Of a stretch of 64,000 bases of DNA, positions 53,623 to 63,768 are shown one piece after another. This DNA is from Streptococcus downei MFe28 (GTDB lineage: Bacteria > Bacillota > Bacilli > Lactobacillales > Streptococcaceae). The notes below the pieces were generated by a model. The model saw nothing but the letters and a program-made list of their open reading frames with translations. It had not been told where the DNA came from and made no database searches. The position numbers and the translations under genes were made by a program. The stretch's first letter is position 1. Each line of letters starts with the position of its first letter. The DNA is taken from positions 744,001 through 808,000 of the forward strand of contig NZ_UHFA01000002.1 of assembly GCF_900459175.1 (NCBI RefSeq), read 5' to 3'.

Positions 53623-55587
53623 ATGGATTATGCTAAAGTAGCTTCCGACGTCATCACGGCGGTCGGGAAAGATAATCTTGTTGCCGGTGCCCACTGTGCG
53701 ACTCGTCTTCGTTTGGTTTTAAAGGATGACGATAAGGTTGACCAAGCGGCGCTTGACAACAACCCTGATGTTAAGGGAACCTTCAAGATGGACGGTCAGT
53801 ACCAAGTCATTATTGGTGCTGGGGATGTTAACCATGTTTATGCTGAATTGATTAATCAGACTGGTTTGAAGGAAGTTTCTACAGACGAGGTCAAGCAGAT
53901 TGCTGCACAAGGTCACAAGCAAAACCCAATCATGGCTTTCATCAAGATTTTGTCTGAAATCTTCGTTCCGATCATTCCTGCCCTGGTCGCAGGTGGTCTC
54001 TTGATGGCTGTTAACAATATCTTTAAGTCAGAAGGTTTGTTCGGTTCACAATCTTTGATTGCTCAATACCCACAAATTTCTGGTATTTCAGATATGCTGA
54101 CAGTCTTGGCTGATGCCCCGTTCATCTACATGCCGGTCCTGCTTGGTATTTCGACAGCCAAGCGTTTCGGTGGTAACCAATATTTGGGTGCTGCTCTTGG
54201 CCTGATGATGAGTTCACAAGAGTTGCAGGAGGCTGTTGCTAAAGCTGCTAAGTTTTCTCTTGACTGGAACTTCTTTGGCTGGCACTTGCATGCTGCTCAA
54301 TACACTAGCCAGGTTATCCCAGCTATCATTGCCGTTTGGGTAATGTGTCATATTGAAAAATGGTTCCACAAGCACCTGCATTCAGCGGTTGACTTCACCT
54401 TCACACCACTTTTGACCATGATTATCTCAGGTTTCTTAACCTTTGCCCTCATTGGTCCTGTCTTCGGACAAGTATCTGACTGGGTTGCCAACGGTCTGGT
54501 TTGGCTCTACGATACCTTAGGATTCTTAGGTATGGGTATCTTCGGTGCCATCTATACGCCAATCGTGGTTACTGGTCTCCACCAATCCTTCCCAGCCTTC
54601 GAAACAATCTTGCTTAATTCTTACAAGGCTGGTCATGGTTCAGGTGACTTCATCTTTGTCGTTGCTTCAATGGCCAATATGGCCCAAGCTGCTGCGGCCT
54701 TCGCTATCTTCTTCTTAACTAAGAATTCTAAGACCAAAGGTCTCTCAAGTTCTGCTGGTGTTTCAGCCCTGCTTGGGATTACGGAACCTGCCGTCTTCGG
54801 GGTTAACCTCAAATATCGTTTCCCATTCTTTACAGCCCTGATTGGTTCTGCTATCGCTGCAGCCATCGCAGGTGCTCTTAGAGTTATTGCCGTATCACTC
54901 GGTTCTGCCGGTGTCCTCGGTTTGATTTCTATTAAGCCCCAATCAATTCCTTTCTACTTAATTTGTGAAGTTATTTCCTTCGCTATTGCTTTTGCCATTA
55001 CTTATTACTATGGTAAAACCAAGGAAGCTAAGGTCTTTGAAGCAGAAGCTGCTGTAGCGGCGGCTGAGGCTGAAGCTGAAAGCCAAGCGCAAGAAGCACC
55101 TGCTGAGCAAGCTCAAGAAGAAGAGAAGAAAGTTGTTGCTGAAACGATTGTTGCTCCTTTGGACGGTCAAACTGTTGACTTGGAAAAAGTTAATGACCCT
55201 GTCTTCTCATCTGGAGCAATGGGTAAGGGAATCGCTGTTAAACCTAGTGGTAACACAGTCCTCTCACCTGTTGATGGTGTGGTACAAATTGCCTTTGAAA
55301 CCGGCCATGCCTACGGTTTGAAATCAAAGGAGGGTGTTGAAGTTCTTATCCATATCGGTATTGATACCGTTTCTTTGGATGGTAAAGGCTTCGAACAAAA
55401 GGTCGCTGCTAACCAAGAAGTCAAGAAGGGCGATGTCCTTGGAACCTTTGATTCTGCAACCATTAAGGAAGCTGGTCTGGACGACACTACCATGGTTATC
55501 GTCACCAATACCGCTGACTATGCAGAAGTCTCTCCAGTCGCATCTGGAGCTGTCAAGGCTGGCGATGATTTGATTGAAGTCAAATAA
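53623..55587 (+). CDS. scrA: Sucrose-specific PTS permease EIIBCA
   Basis: 654 aa, imports and phosphorylates sucrose. Order B-C-A: EIIB at 1-90 with the phosphorylated cysteine in [15 protein letters not shown] at about 100-470 with about ten helices ([33 protein letters not shown]), an Ala/Glu-rich linker (about 475-505) and EIIA at about 515-654 with the active histidine in [24 protein letters not shown] precedes the ATG. It is divergent from scrBR and followed by a terminator and scrK. Confidence 0.97.
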   Translation: MDYAKVASDVITAVGKDNLVAGAHCATRLRLVLKDDDKVDQAALDNNPDVKGTFKMDGQYQVIIGAGDVNHVYAELINQTGLKEVSTDEVKQIAAQGHKQNPIMAFIKILSEIFVPIIPALVAGGLLMAVNNIFKSEGLFGSQSLIAQYPQISGISDMLTVLADAPFIYMPVLLGISTAKRFGGNQYLGAALGLMMSSQELQEAVAKAAKFSLDWNFFGWHLHAAQYTSQVIPAIIAVWVMCHIEKWFHKHLHSAVDFTFTPLLTMIISGFLTFALIGPVFGQVSDWVANGLVWLYDTLGFLGMGIFGAIYTPIVVTGLHQSFPAFETILLNSYKAGHGSGDFIFVVASMANMAQAAAAFAIFFLTKNSKTKGLSSSAGVSALLGITEPAVFGVNLKYRFPFFTALIGSAIAAAIAGALRVIAVSLGSAGVLGLISIKPQSIPFYLICEVISFAIAFAITYYYGKTKEAKVFEAEAAVAAAEAEAESQAQEAPAEQAQEEEKKVVAETIVAPLDGQTVDLEKVNDPVFSSGAMGKGIAVKPSGNTVLSPVDGVVQIAFETGHAYGLKSKEGVEVLIHIGIDTVSLDGKGFEQKVAANQEVKKGDVLGTFDSATIKEAGLDDTTMVIVTNTADYAEVSPVASGAVKAGDDLIEVK

Positions 55588-55603
55588 ATCATCGCTGAGT
55601 CTA

Positions 55604-55642
55604 TAAAGAGGGGGTGAGACCTTGTTCTCGCCTCCTTTTTAT
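55604..55642 (+). terminator. Terminator of scrA
   Basis: Arms GGGGTGAGA / TCTCGCCTCC followed by TTTTTA. The T-run and ATTGAGTATA after it equal the end of RUP-like elements B and H, so the tail may come from one. Confidence 0.7.
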
Positions 55643-55650
55643 TGAGTATA
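55637..55650 (-). repeat. Remnant end of a RUP-like element
   Basis: TTTTTATTGAGTAT only; the rest is missing. Confidence 0.4.
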
Positions 55651-55732
55651 AGGCCAGCTAAAATTCATTGATTTCTCCCCTTGAATTCTTTATAATGAAG
55701 GGGAGATAAAGCAAGGATTGAGAGGAAATTTT

Positions 55733-56620
55733 ATGACGAAATTATACGGAAGTGTGGAAGCTGGGGGAACCAAGTTTGTCTGTGCTGTTGGCGATGAAAA
55801 TTTTCAGGTAATCGAAAAGGTGCAATTTCCAACAACGACTCCCTATGAAACCATTGATAAGACGGTAGCATTCTTCAAAAAATTTGAGGATGATCTCCAA
55901 GGGGTTGCTATCGGCTCTTTTGGTCCTGTTGATATTGATGAAAATTCCAAGACCTATGGCTATATCACCAAGACACCTAAGCCCAACTGGTCCAATGTTA
56001 ATCTGGTTGGCCTGATTTCAAAGGAGTTCAAGGTTCCTTTCTACTTTACTACCGACGTGAATTCTTCTGCCTATGGGGAAGCTATGGTTCGTCAGGGTGT
56101 TGAGAATCTGGTTTACTACACCATCGGTACAGGGATTGGTGCAGGCACTATCCAAAGGGGCGAATTTGTTGGTGGAACGGGTCATACCGAGGCTGGTCAC
56201 GTTTATGTTGCCCTTCATCCAAGTGATATTGCTAATGATTTTCATGGGACTTGTCCTTTCCACAACGGTTGTCTGGAAGGCCTAGCAGCTGGTCCCTCTC
56301 TGGAGGCCCGCACAGGTATTCGGGGAGAATTGATTGAGCAACATTCAGATGTTTGGGATGTTCAAGCCTACTATATTGCCCAGGCTGCTGTCCAGGCTAC
56401 CCTCCTCTATCGGCCAGAGGTTATCGTCTTTGGAGGTGGTGTCATGGTTCAGGAGCATATGCTTCGCCGAGTTCGGGAAAAATTCACTCACCTGCTCAAT
56501 GACTACCTCCCAGTCCCACCAGTTGAAGAGTATATTGTGACCCCAGCTGTTGCTGGTAATGGTTCGGCCACCCTAGGGAATTTTGCCCTAGCCAAGAAGG
56601 TGGCAGAACGCTTTGACTGA
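55733..56620 (+). CDS. scrK: Fructokinase, ROK family
   Basis: 295 aa, phosphorylates fructose released by ScrB. The ATP-binding DxGGTK-like start is YGSVEAGGTKFVCAVG; the ROK zinc site is GHTEAGHVYV ... CPFHNGCLEGLAAGP. A second phosphate motif VYYTIGTGIGAG is present. The start MTKLYGS has AGAGGAAATTTT before it; the ATG 15 bases earlier was rejected. TTTATAATGAAGG upstream suggests its own promoter. It is placed between scrA and manA. Confidence 0.95.
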   Translation: MTKLYGSVEAGGTKFVCAVGDENFQVIEKVQFPTTTPYETIDKTVAFFKKFEDDLQGVAIGSFGPVDIDENSKTYGYITKTPKPNWSNVNLVGLISKEFKVPFYFTTDVNSSAYGEAMVRQGVENLVYYTIGTGIGAGTIQRGEFVGGTGHTEAGHVYVALHPSDIANDFHGTCPFHNGCLEGLAAGPSLEARTGIRGELIEQHSDVWDVQAYYIAQAAVQATLLYRPEVIVFGGGVMVQEHMLRRVREKFTHLLNDYLPVPPVEEYIVTPAVAGNGSATLGNFALAKKVAERFD

Positions 56621-56657
56621 GAACTGGATGGTTTTTATCAAATGACTTATTCATCAG

Positions 56658-56700
56658 AAAGTTCCGCAGACGTTCCAAGTTAATCTGTGGAACTTTTTGC
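56658..56700 (+). terminator. Terminator of scrK
   Basis: Arms AAAGTTCCGCAGA / TCTGTGGAACTTT followed by TTGC. Confidence 0.8.
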
Positions 56701-56813
56701 TTAACGGTAGGATTAAATTGTGAATTGTTACATCATCTGTATATTTTTTAATCTGAGTCACTAGAAAATGATAGAATGAAGTTAAGAAATACTCTTAAAA
56801 GGAGGAACGATTC

Positions 56814-57764
56814 ATGGCAGAACCATTATTTTTAAAGGCCAGTATGCACGATAAAATTTGGGGAGGTACGAGGCTACGCAATGTTTATGGCTACGATATT
56901 CCCACGGAAACGACTGGGGAGTACTGGGCCATTTCGGGGCACCCCCATGGCGTTTCCATTATTGAAAACGGTGATTTTACCGGTCAGGGTCTAGACAGGC
57001 TTTACCGAGAACAACCCCAACTTTTTGGTCATCCCACTAGTCCAGTCTTTCCATTATTAACCAAAATTTTGGATGCTAATGACTGGCTCAGCGTTCAGGT
57101 TCACCCAGATGATGCCTATGCCCAGGAATACGAGGGGGAACTTGGTAAGACTGAGTGCTGGTACATTCTAGCAGCGGATGAGGGGTCTGAAATTATTTAT
57201 GGCCACACCGCTAAGAGTCGTGAGGAATTGGCTGAGATGATTGAAGCTGGTGACTGGGATAAATTGTTGACCCACATTCCTGTTAAGGCCGGTGATTTCT
57301 ACTATGTTCCTAGCGGAACCATGCATGCCATCGGCAAGGGCATTATGGTTCTTGAGACCCAACAATCCAGCGACACCACCTATCGGGTCTATGACTTTGA
57401 CCGCCCCGATGCTAGTGGAAAGTTGCGTCCTCTGCATATCCAGCAGTCCATTGATGTTATGACCATCGGCCAGCCTCAAAATTCTCATCCTGATAAGCAA
57501 ATTGTGGATGATTTAGCGACCACCCTGCTGGTGGCCAATGAGTTTTTCAGCGTTTATAAGTGGGAAATTAAAGGGCAAGTATCTTTCAAGCAGGTCGCTC
57601 CCTATTATCTCCTTAGTGTGATTGAGGGGCAAGGAAGCTTGGAAATTGACCAGCAAACCTATGACCTCAAAAAAGGCCAACACCTAATCCTGCCTAATAC
57701 AGTCAAATCTTGGATCCTGTCAGGTCAGCTGGACCTGATTGTCAGCCATGTAGCTGAGGATTAG
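56814..57764 (+). CDS. manA: Mannose-6-phosphate isomerase, type I (short form)
   Basis: 316 aa, interconverts mannose-6-phosphate and fructose-6-phosphate. Zinc ligands lie in SVQVHPDDAYAQEYEGELGKTECW (QVHPDD, GKTE) and PSGTMHAIGKG (His). KWGGTRLR-like (IWGGTRLRNVYGY) at the N-terminus is typical of the Firmicute short form. AAAAGGAGGAACGATTC precedes the ATG. It is next to scrK as in other streptococci, and both feed glycolysis. Confidence 0.96.
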   Translation: MAEPLFLKASMHDKIWGGTRLRNVYGYDIPTETTGEYWAISGHPHGVSIIENGDFTGQGLDRLYREQPQLFGHPTSPVFPLLTKILDANDWLSVQVHPDDAYAQEYEGELGKTECWYILAADEGSEIIYGHTAKSREELAEMIEAGDWDKLLTHIPVKAGDFYYVPSGTMHAIGKGIMVLETQQSSDTTYRVYDFDRPDASGKLRPLHIQQSIDVMTIGQPQNSHPDKQIVDDLATTLLVANEFFSVYKWEIKGQVSFKQVAPYYLLSVIEGQGSLEIDQQTYDLKKGQHLILPNTVKSWILSGQLDLIVSHVAED

Positions 57765-57785
57765 ACTGATTAAAAGAGAGGAAAA

Positions 57786-57834
57786 GTGAGAGAGTGACTT
57801 TGGCTTGGCTAAAGTGCCTGCTCTCGCTTTTTAA
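57786..57834 (+). terminator. Terminator of manA
   Basis: Arms GTGAGAG / CTCTCGC with a long loop holding TTTGGC/GCTAAA, followed by TTTTT. Confidence 0.65.
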
Positions 57835-58037
57835 ATGGATTCAAAGTCGCCATCCCTATCCTTGATAATAGGAAAGGCAGGAATGAGTTGACCTTCATCT
57901 GAATATCTGGAGAAGTTCATCTGAATTCTTGTCTAGGGTTGGCAATTGTGATAAAATATAATACTGACTATAATAATCGGACTAACCCTGGTCATTGGGA
58001 CAAATTGTTGGGTTAGGTCCTGAAAAAAGGAAAAGAG

Positions 58038-60569
58038 ATGGCAAATATTTTACGCAAGGTCATTGAAAATGACAGAGGCGAAATTAGAAAATTAGAAAAG
58101 ATGGCTAAGAAGGTGGAAGCCTACGCTGACGAGATGGAAGCCTTGTCGGATTCCGAACTTCAAGCCAAAACGGAAGAATTTAAGAAGCGTTATCAAGAGG
58201 GAGAGACGCTGGATCAATTGTTATACGAAGCTTTTGCGGTTGTACGTGAAGGAGCTAAGCGGGTGCTGGGACTCTTTCCCTACCGTGTCCAAATCATGGG
58301 GGGGATTGTCCTCCACAATGGGGATGTTCCTGAGATGCGGACTGGTGAAGGGAAAACCCTGACAGCAACCATGCCTGTTTACCTCAATGCACTTGCTGGA
58401 GAAGGTGTTCACGTTATCACCGTTAATGAATACCTATCAGCTCGTGATGCGACCGAAATGGGTGAACTTTACAGTTGGCTAGGTCTGTCTGTAGGGATTA
58501 ACTTGGCTTCCAAGTCACCAGTGGAAAAGCGGGAAGCTTATAATTGTGACATTACCTATTCGACCAACTCCGAAGTTGGTTTCGACTACCTGCGGGATAA
58601 CATGGTTGTCCGCAAGGAAGATATGGTTCAACGTCCACTTAATTATGCCCTGGTCGATGAGGTGGACTCTGTTTTGATTGACGAAGCTAGAACCCCCTTG
58701 ATTGTTTCAGGTCCTGTTAGTTCTGAAACCAGCGCTCTCTATACTCGAGCTGATAAGTTCGTTAAGACCCTGGAATCGGTTGACTACGCTATTGATGTTC
58801 CCTCTAAGACTATCGGTCTGATGGACTCAGGGATTGATAAGGCAGAGGAATTCTTTAATTTAGAAAACCTCTATGACATTGATAATGTTGCCCTGACCCA
58901 CTACATTGATAATGCGCTAAGGGCCAACTACATCATGTCCCTTAACATGGACTATGTGGTTTCTGAAGGGGAAGTCCTCATCGTTGACCAATTCACAGGT
59001 CGGACCATGGAAGGACGCCGTTTCTCTGACGGTCTCCACCAGGCCATTGAAGCTAAAGAAGGTGTGCCGATTCAGGATGAATCTAAGACCTCGGCTTCAA
59101 TCACCTATCAAAATATGTTCCGGATGTATCGCAAATTGTCAGGGATGACAGGTACCGGTAAGACCGAAGAAGAAGAATTCCGCGAAATCTATAATATGCG
59201 GGTTATTCCTATTCCAACCAACCGTCCTGTTCAACGGATTGACCATCCAGATTTGCTTTATGCGACAACTGAGGCTAAATTCAGGGCTGTTATTGAAGAC
59301 ATCAAGGAACGCCATGAAAAGGGGCAACCAATCCTTGTTGGTACTGTTGCCGTTGAAACTTCTGATATGATTTCTAAGAAACTGCAGAAGGCTGGTATTC
59401 CTCACGAAGTCCTCAATGCCAAGAACCACGAAAAAGAAGCCCAAATCATTATGAATGCTGGGCAACGGGGGGCTGTCACCATTGCGACCAATATGGCCGG
59501 GCGTGGTACCGACATCAAACTGGGCAAGGGCGTGCTTGAATTGGGTGGCCTTTGCGTCATCGGAACCGAGCGCCATGAATCTCGGCGGATTGATAATCAG
59601 TTGCGGGGACGCTCTGGCCGTCAAGGGGATGAGGGAGAATCACAATTCTACCTGTCCTTTGAAGATGACTTGATGAAACGCTTTGCTTCTGATCGGGTTA
59701 AGGTCTTCTTGGAAAGACTCCTGCCTGAGGATGAAGATGTGGTCATTAAGTCCCGTATGTTGACTAGCCAAGTGGAATCTGCCCAAAAGCGGGTTGAAGG
59801 GAACAACTACGATATTCGTAAGCAGGTCCTTCAATACGATGATGTCATGCGTGAGCAAAGAGAAATCATCTACGCCGAACGCTACGATGTCATCACAGCT
59901 GAACGGGATCTAGGCCCAGAAATCAAGGCTATGATCGGCCGAACTATCGATCGGACCATTGATGGTCATAGCCGTAATAGCGATGTGGATGAAGCCTTGG
60001 AGGCAATCCTTAACTTTGCTCATAATAATCTCCTGCCAGAAGATTCCATTAGTATGGATGACCTAGATGAGTGGACCTATGAGGAAATGAAGGATGAGCT
60101 CTACGAGCGAGCTATGGAGGTTTACGATTCTCAAATCGCTAAATTGCCTGATAAAGAGTCTGTCATTGAGTTCCAAAAGGTCTTGATTCTACGGGTTGTT
60201 GACAGCAAGTGGACTGACCACATTGATGCTCTGGATCAGTTGCGTAACTCTGTAGGTCTGCGGGGCTACGCCCAAAATAATCCAATCGTTGAGTACCAAT
60301 CGGAAAGTTTCCGTATGTTCAATGATATGATTGGGGCTATCGAATTTGATGTCACCCGTCTGATGATGAAGGCACAAATTCACCAGCAAGAGCGTGAAAA
60401 GACAACGGCTCAGGCTCGGACAACTGCAGCAGGGAATATTTCTGCTCAAAGGCCTGGACAGGCAACTGACGGCCAGCTTGATTTTACCAATGTTAAGCGC
60501 AATGCCCCTTGTCCTTGTGGCTCTGGTAAGAAGTTTAAAAATTGTCACGGTCGTCATCGGGCTAGCTAA
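58038..60569 (+). CDS. secA: Preprotein translocase ATPase SecA
   Basis: 843 aa, the motor that pushes preproteins through SecYEG. Walker [19 protein letters not shown]-like [20 protein letters not shown], and second nucleotide fold [16 protein letters not shown] are intact. The C-terminus has the zinc-binding SEC-C motif [33 protein letters not shown] precedes the ATG. The stop codon TAA shares its last base with RUP-like element I, and the last residues (RAS) may have been changed by that insertion. Confidence 0.98.
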   Translation: MANILRKVIENDRGEIRKLEKMAKKVEAYADEMEALSDSELQAKTEEFKKRYQEGETLDQLLYEAFAVVREGAKRVLGLFPYRVQIMGGIVLHNGDVPEMRTGEGKTLTATMPVYLNALAGEGVHVITVNEYLSARDATEMGELYSWLGLSVGINLASKSPVEKREAYNCDITYSTNSEVGFDYLRDNMVVRKEDMVQRPLNYALVDEVDSVLIDEARTPLIVSGPVSSETSALYTRADKFVKTLESVDYAIDVPSKTIGLMDSGIDKAEEFFNLENLYDIDNVALTHYIDNALRANYIMSLNMDYVVSEGEVLIVDQFTGRTMEGRRFSDGLHQAIEAKEGVPIQDESKTSASITYQNMFRMYRKLSGMTGTGKTEEEEFREIYNMRVIPIPTNRPVQRIDHPDLLYATTEAKFRAVIEDIKERHEKGQPILVGTVAVETSDMISKKLQKAGIPHEVLNAKNHEKEAQIIMNAGQRGAVTIATNMAGRGTDIKLGKGVLELGGLCVIGTERHESRRIDNQLRGRSGRQGDEGESQFYLSFEDDLMKRFASDRVKVFLERLLPEDEDVVIKSRMLTSQVESAQKRVEGNNYDIRKQVLQYDDVMREQREIIYAERYDVITAERDLGPEIKAMIGRTIDRTIDGHSRNSDVDEALEAILNFAHNNLLPEDSISMDDLDEWTYEEMKDELYERAMEVYDSQIAKLPDKESVIEFQKVLILRVVDSKWTDHIDALDQLRNSVGLRGYAQNNPIVEYQSESFRMFNDMIGAIEFDVTRLMMKAQIHQQEREKTTAQARTTAAGNISAQRPGQATDGQLDFTNVKRNAPCPCGSGKKFKNCHGRHRAS

Positions 60570-60671
60570 TACTCAATAAAAATCAAAAATAGCCGAGGCA
60601 ACGAACTGCAGGCAGTACTTGGGTACGGCAAAGTGAGTTAACGATGGATAGTTTGGATTTTTGAAGTGTAT
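60569..60671 (+). repeat. RUP-like 103-bp element, copy I
   Basis: Starts ATACTCAATAAAAATC at the last base of the secA stop, with the core CAACGAACTGCAGGCAGTAC. The right end has one mismatch (GAAGTGTAT). Confidence 0.8.
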
Positions 60672-61030
60672 AAGTTTCTTGATGGGATGCAAGGCTCACT
60701 AGGCGAGTTTCCCTGGGGATTTAAGAGTTGCATCAATATTCTGAAAACTAATTGAAATAAGACTAGAAAGTGGTATAATACCTTTTATATCACTTTTATT
60801 TTTGTACTGATAGTCAATGAAGATTAAAAGTAGCAACCTAGATAAGATTCATCACTAATTTGGAAATGTGGGAGAATAAGTGAGCTGCCGCTGATAATTC
60901 CGCCCTAGTGGTAGACTGCGTCAATGTGTCTGATGTTGAAAAAGTAACGAGGCTAGGACTTTTTGTCCCAACCACGCATAAGGGAATTTTGATGAGTTTT
61001 ATTTTTGAGTTCAGTTAAAAGGAGGCCATT
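60672..61030. other. Repeat-derived spacer before the first DAHP synthase gene
   Basis: No gene. A decayed RUP-like end (ATAGTCAATGAAGATTAAAA, 60810) and 17 bases at 60931-60947 identical to 36903-36919, followed by GGACTTTTTGTCCC, are repeat pieces. AAAAGGAGGCCATT at the end is the ribosome binding site of the next gene. A TGGTATAATACC-like box at about 60771-60782 could be a promoter (-10 TATAAT, TG extended). Confidence 0.5.
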
Positions 61031-62062
61031 ATGGTATTTGTTGCAGAGAGTGACAAGATTGATGTGGAAAAGGTTAGACAATTATCAAAATTAAGTGGCG
61101 ATGCTCTGGCGAAAAAAGAAGCCCGTGATAAAGAGCTGGAAGCCATTATCAGGGGCGATGATGATCGCCTACTCTTGGTGGTTGGCCCTTGTTCGTCAGA
61201 TAATGAAGAAGCTGTTTTGGATTATGCGCATCGTTTAGCGAACTTGCAAGAAGAAGTGAAGGATCGTATTTTTATGGTGATGCGGGTCTATACAGCTAAG
61301 CCAAGGACTAATGGCGATGGCTACAAGGGTCTGGTTCACCAACCAGACGCTCAAGGTCAGCCTAATCTCATCAACGGTATCAAGGCTGTCCGCAACCTCC
61401 ATTATCGGGTCGTAACTGAAACTGGTTTGACAACGGCAGACGAGATGCTCTACCCAGAAAATCTCTCCCTGGTTGATGATTTGGTTTCTTATATTGCCAT
61501 TGGGGCTCGTTCGGTCGAAGACCAACAACACCGTTTTGTGGCTTCAGGTATTGATGTCCCAACAGGTATGAAAAATCCGACTTCTGGCAACCTTAATGTC
61601 ATGTTTAATGCCATGCATGCTGCCCAGTCTCAACAAAACTTCCTCTACAATGGTCAAGAGGTTAAGACTTCAGGTAATGCCTATGCTCATGCCATCCTAC
61701 GTGGTGCGCTCAATGAGTATGGCAAGAATATTCCTAACTACTATTATGATGATCTTCTGGCAACCATTGATCAGTATGAAAAAATGGGCTTAGAAAATCC
61801 GTATATCATCATTGATACTAACCATGATAACTCTGGTAAAAACTATCTGGAGCAGGTTCGGATTGTCCGCCAGACCTTAATCAACCGCGATTGGAATGAA
61901 AAAATTAACAAGTATGTGCGTGGCTTTATGATTGAGTCTTACTTGGAAGATGGCCGGCAGGACCAGCCAGATGTCTATGGGAAGTCTATCACAGACCCAT
62001 GTCTGGGTTGGGATAAGACGCAAGACCTAGTCCACGAAATTTATGAAACATTAGGAAAATAA
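61031..62062 (+). CDS. DAHP synthase (3-deoxy-7-phosphoheptulonate synthase), first copy
   Basis: 343 aa, class I (AroF/AroG/AroH type) entry enzyme of the shikimate pathway, joining erythrose-4-phosphate and PEP. Motifs: VVGPCSSDNEE, MRVYTAKPRTNGDGYKG, GARSVEDQQHRF, GMKNPTSGNL, IIDTNHDNSGKN and FMIESYLEDGRQ. AGGAGGCCATT precedes the ATG. A second copy follows after 1 base. Tandem copies usually differ in feedback inhibition; which amino acid controls each cannot be read here. Confidence 0.95.
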   Translation: MVFVAESDKIDVEKVRQLSKLSGDALAKKEARDKELEAIIRGDDDRLLLVVGPCSSDNEEAVLDYAHRLANLQEEVKDRIFMVMRVYTAKPRTNGDGYKGLVHQPDAQGQPNLINGIKAVRNLHYRVVTETGLTTADEMLYPENLSLVDDLVSYIAIGARSVEDQQHRFVASGIDVPTGMKNPTSGNLNVMFNAMHAAQSQQNFLYNGQEVKTSGNAYAHAILRGALNEYGKNIPNYYYDDLLATIDQYEKMGLENPYIIIDTNHDNSGKNYLEQVRIVRQTLINRDWNEKINKYVRGFMIESYLEDGRQDQPDVYGKSITDPCLGWDKTQDLVHEIYETLGK

Positions 62063-62063
62063 T

Positions 62064-63122
62064 ATGGGAATTCATCAAAAGAGCCAAAAGATTGATGTGG
62101 CTCAGGTTAAACAACTGTCAAGGCTTGAAGGAGAAGCTTTAGCCAAAAAGGAAGCTCGCGATAAGGAGCTGGACGCTATCATTAAGGGAGAAGACCAACG
62201 CCTGCTTTTGGTTATTGGGCCTTGTTCTTCAGATAATGAAGAAGCTGTTCTGGAATACGCTCGCCGGCTTTCTGCCCTCCAGGAAAAGGTCAAAGACCGT
62301 GTCTTTATGGTCATGCGCGTTTACACAGCCAAACCAAGGACTAATGGGGATGGTTATAAGGGTCTGATTCATCAGCCCGACACCTCTAAGTTGCCTGATT
62401 TAATTAATGGGATTGCGGCTGTTCGTAATCTCCACTATCGGGTCATTACCGAGACTGGCTTGACCACCGCTGATGAGATGCTCTATCCATCAAATCTGCC
62501 CCTAGTTGATGATTTGGTATCCTACCATGCCATCGGGGCACGTTCGGTGGAAGATCAGGAGCACCGTTTTGTAGCTTCAGGGATTGATGTGCCAACAGGG
62601 ATGAAGAATCCAACTTCTGGCAACCTCAACATCATGTTCAATGCCATCTACGCTGCCCAAAATCAGCAGAACTTCATCTATCATGATGCAGAAGTGGACA
62701 CCGATGGTAATCCACTAGCCCATGCGATTTTGCGAGGGGCAACCAATGAGCATGGCGAAAACGAGCCTAATTTCTATTACGATATTTTGATTAAGGCCAT
62801 TAAGAAATACCGGGACATGGGTCTAGAAAATCCTTTTATCCTGATTGATACCAATCATGATAATTCTGGGAAAAACTATCTGGACCAGATTCGGATTGTC
62901 CGTCAGACCTTGATTAACCGTGACTGGAATGAGCAAATCAACCAGTACGTGCGTGGCTTTATGATTGAGTCCTACTTGGAAGATGGCCGTCAGGACAAGC
63001 CAGAGGTCTTTGGTAAATCTATCACAGACCCTTGCCTAGGCTGGGATAAGACCGAAAAATTGATTGAGGAAATCTACCAGACCTTAGGGAAAGATTCCTT
63101 TGAAGATTTTTTAAATAACTAA
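62064..63122 (+). CDS. DAHP synthase (3-deoxy-7-phosphoheptulonate synthase), second copy
   Basis: 352 aa, a close paralogue of the preceding gene through its whole length (same LVIGPCSSDNEEAVLEYA, GARSVEDQEHRF and SYLEDGRQ blocks), differing mostly in the N-terminus, in a mid-region (HDAEVDTDGNPLAHAILRGA) and in a short C-terminal extension (KDSFEDFLNN). Its ATG comes 1 base after the first copy's stop, and no strong ribosome binding site is seen (TTAGGAAAATAAT), so it is probably translated by coupling. Confidence 0.95.
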   Translation: MGIHQKSQKIDVAQVKQLSRLEGEALAKKEARDKELDAIIKGEDQRLLLVIGPCSSDNEEAVLEYARRLSALQEKVKDRVFMVMRVYTAKPRTNGDGYKGLIHQPDTSKLPDLINGIAAVRNLHYRVITETGLTTADEMLYPSNLPLVDDLVSYHAIGARSVEDQEHRFVASGIDVPTGMKNPTSGNLNIMFNAIYAAQNQQNFIYHDAEVDTDGNPLAHAILRGATNEHGENEPNFYYDILIKAIKKYRDMGLENPFILIDTNHDNSGKNYLDQIRIVRQTLINRDWNEQINQYVRGFMIESYLEDGRQDKPEVFGKSITDPCLGWDKTEKLIEEIYQTLGKDSFEDFLNN

Positions 63123-63128
63123 GGAAGG

Positions 63129-63170
63129 GGAGTTAGGGACAAAAGTCCTTAACTTCTTAGTTTTTCAAGC
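63129..63170. terminator. Hairpin after the DAHP synthase genes, repeat-derived
   Basis: Arms AGTTAGGGAC / GTCCTTAACT with loop AAAA, then CTTCTTAGTTTTT. The sequence is the reverse of the AAGTTAAGGACTTTTGT block at 36921-36937. It may work as a terminator. Confidence 0.5.
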
Positions 63171-63377
63171 TTAGCCATTTTGACCCAGTAGCTTATTGAT
63201 CCAAGGGGCTGAGGTTCAGATGGTCTTAGGGATTAGGTATCTTTCCTAAATTTTGAGACCTTGGCTGGAAAAAAATTGTAGGTTAAAAGAGACAAGTGGC
63301 TTGAAAAATACTAGAATAGGGAAGAGCTTGCTAGTTTTTTATTAGCTGGAGCTGAATGCTTAGATAAGGGATTAAAA

Positions 63378-63731
63378 ATGATTATTGGGCACGGAATTGA
63401 TTTACAGGAGATTTCGAGAGTTGAGAAGGCTTATAAGCGCAATCCTGCTTTTGCCAAAAAGGTTTTGACCGATCTGGAATTTGGGCGTTTTGTGACCCTC
63501 AAGGGGCAGCGGCAGATGGAATATTTGGCCGGACGATGGTCGGCCAAGGAAGCCTTTGCCAAGGCCTGGGGGACTGGGATAGGCAAGCTCCGCTTTCATG
63601 ACATTGAGGTGGCTACCAATGAAAAAGGGGCTCCTATTATCACCAGCAAGGTCTTTTTGGGTAATACCTTTGTTTCTATTTCCCACAGTGGTGGATTTGT
63701 TCAGGCCAGTGTGATTTTGGAAGAGAATTAG
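63378..63731 (+). CDS. acpS: Holo-[acyl-carrier-protein] synthase
   Basis: 117 aa, transfers 4'-phosphopantetheine from CoA to [21 protein letters not shown] holds the first metal-binding Asp, [18 protein letters not shown] the Glu-Ala-Phe block with catalytic lysine, and [17 protein letters not shown] the end. The ribosome binding site is poor (AAGGGATTAAAA). It is followed by alr, the conserved acpS-alr pair of streptococci. Confidence 0.95.
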   Translation: MIIGHGIDLQEISRVEKAYKRNPAFAKKVLTDLEFGRFVTLKGQRQMEYLAGRWSAKEAFAKAWGTGIGKLRFHDIEVATNEKGAPIITSKVFLGNTFVSISHSGGFVQASVILEEN

Positions 63732-63768
63732 GGACTTTGTCTAGTACTGTTAAAAAAGAGGTTTTGAG

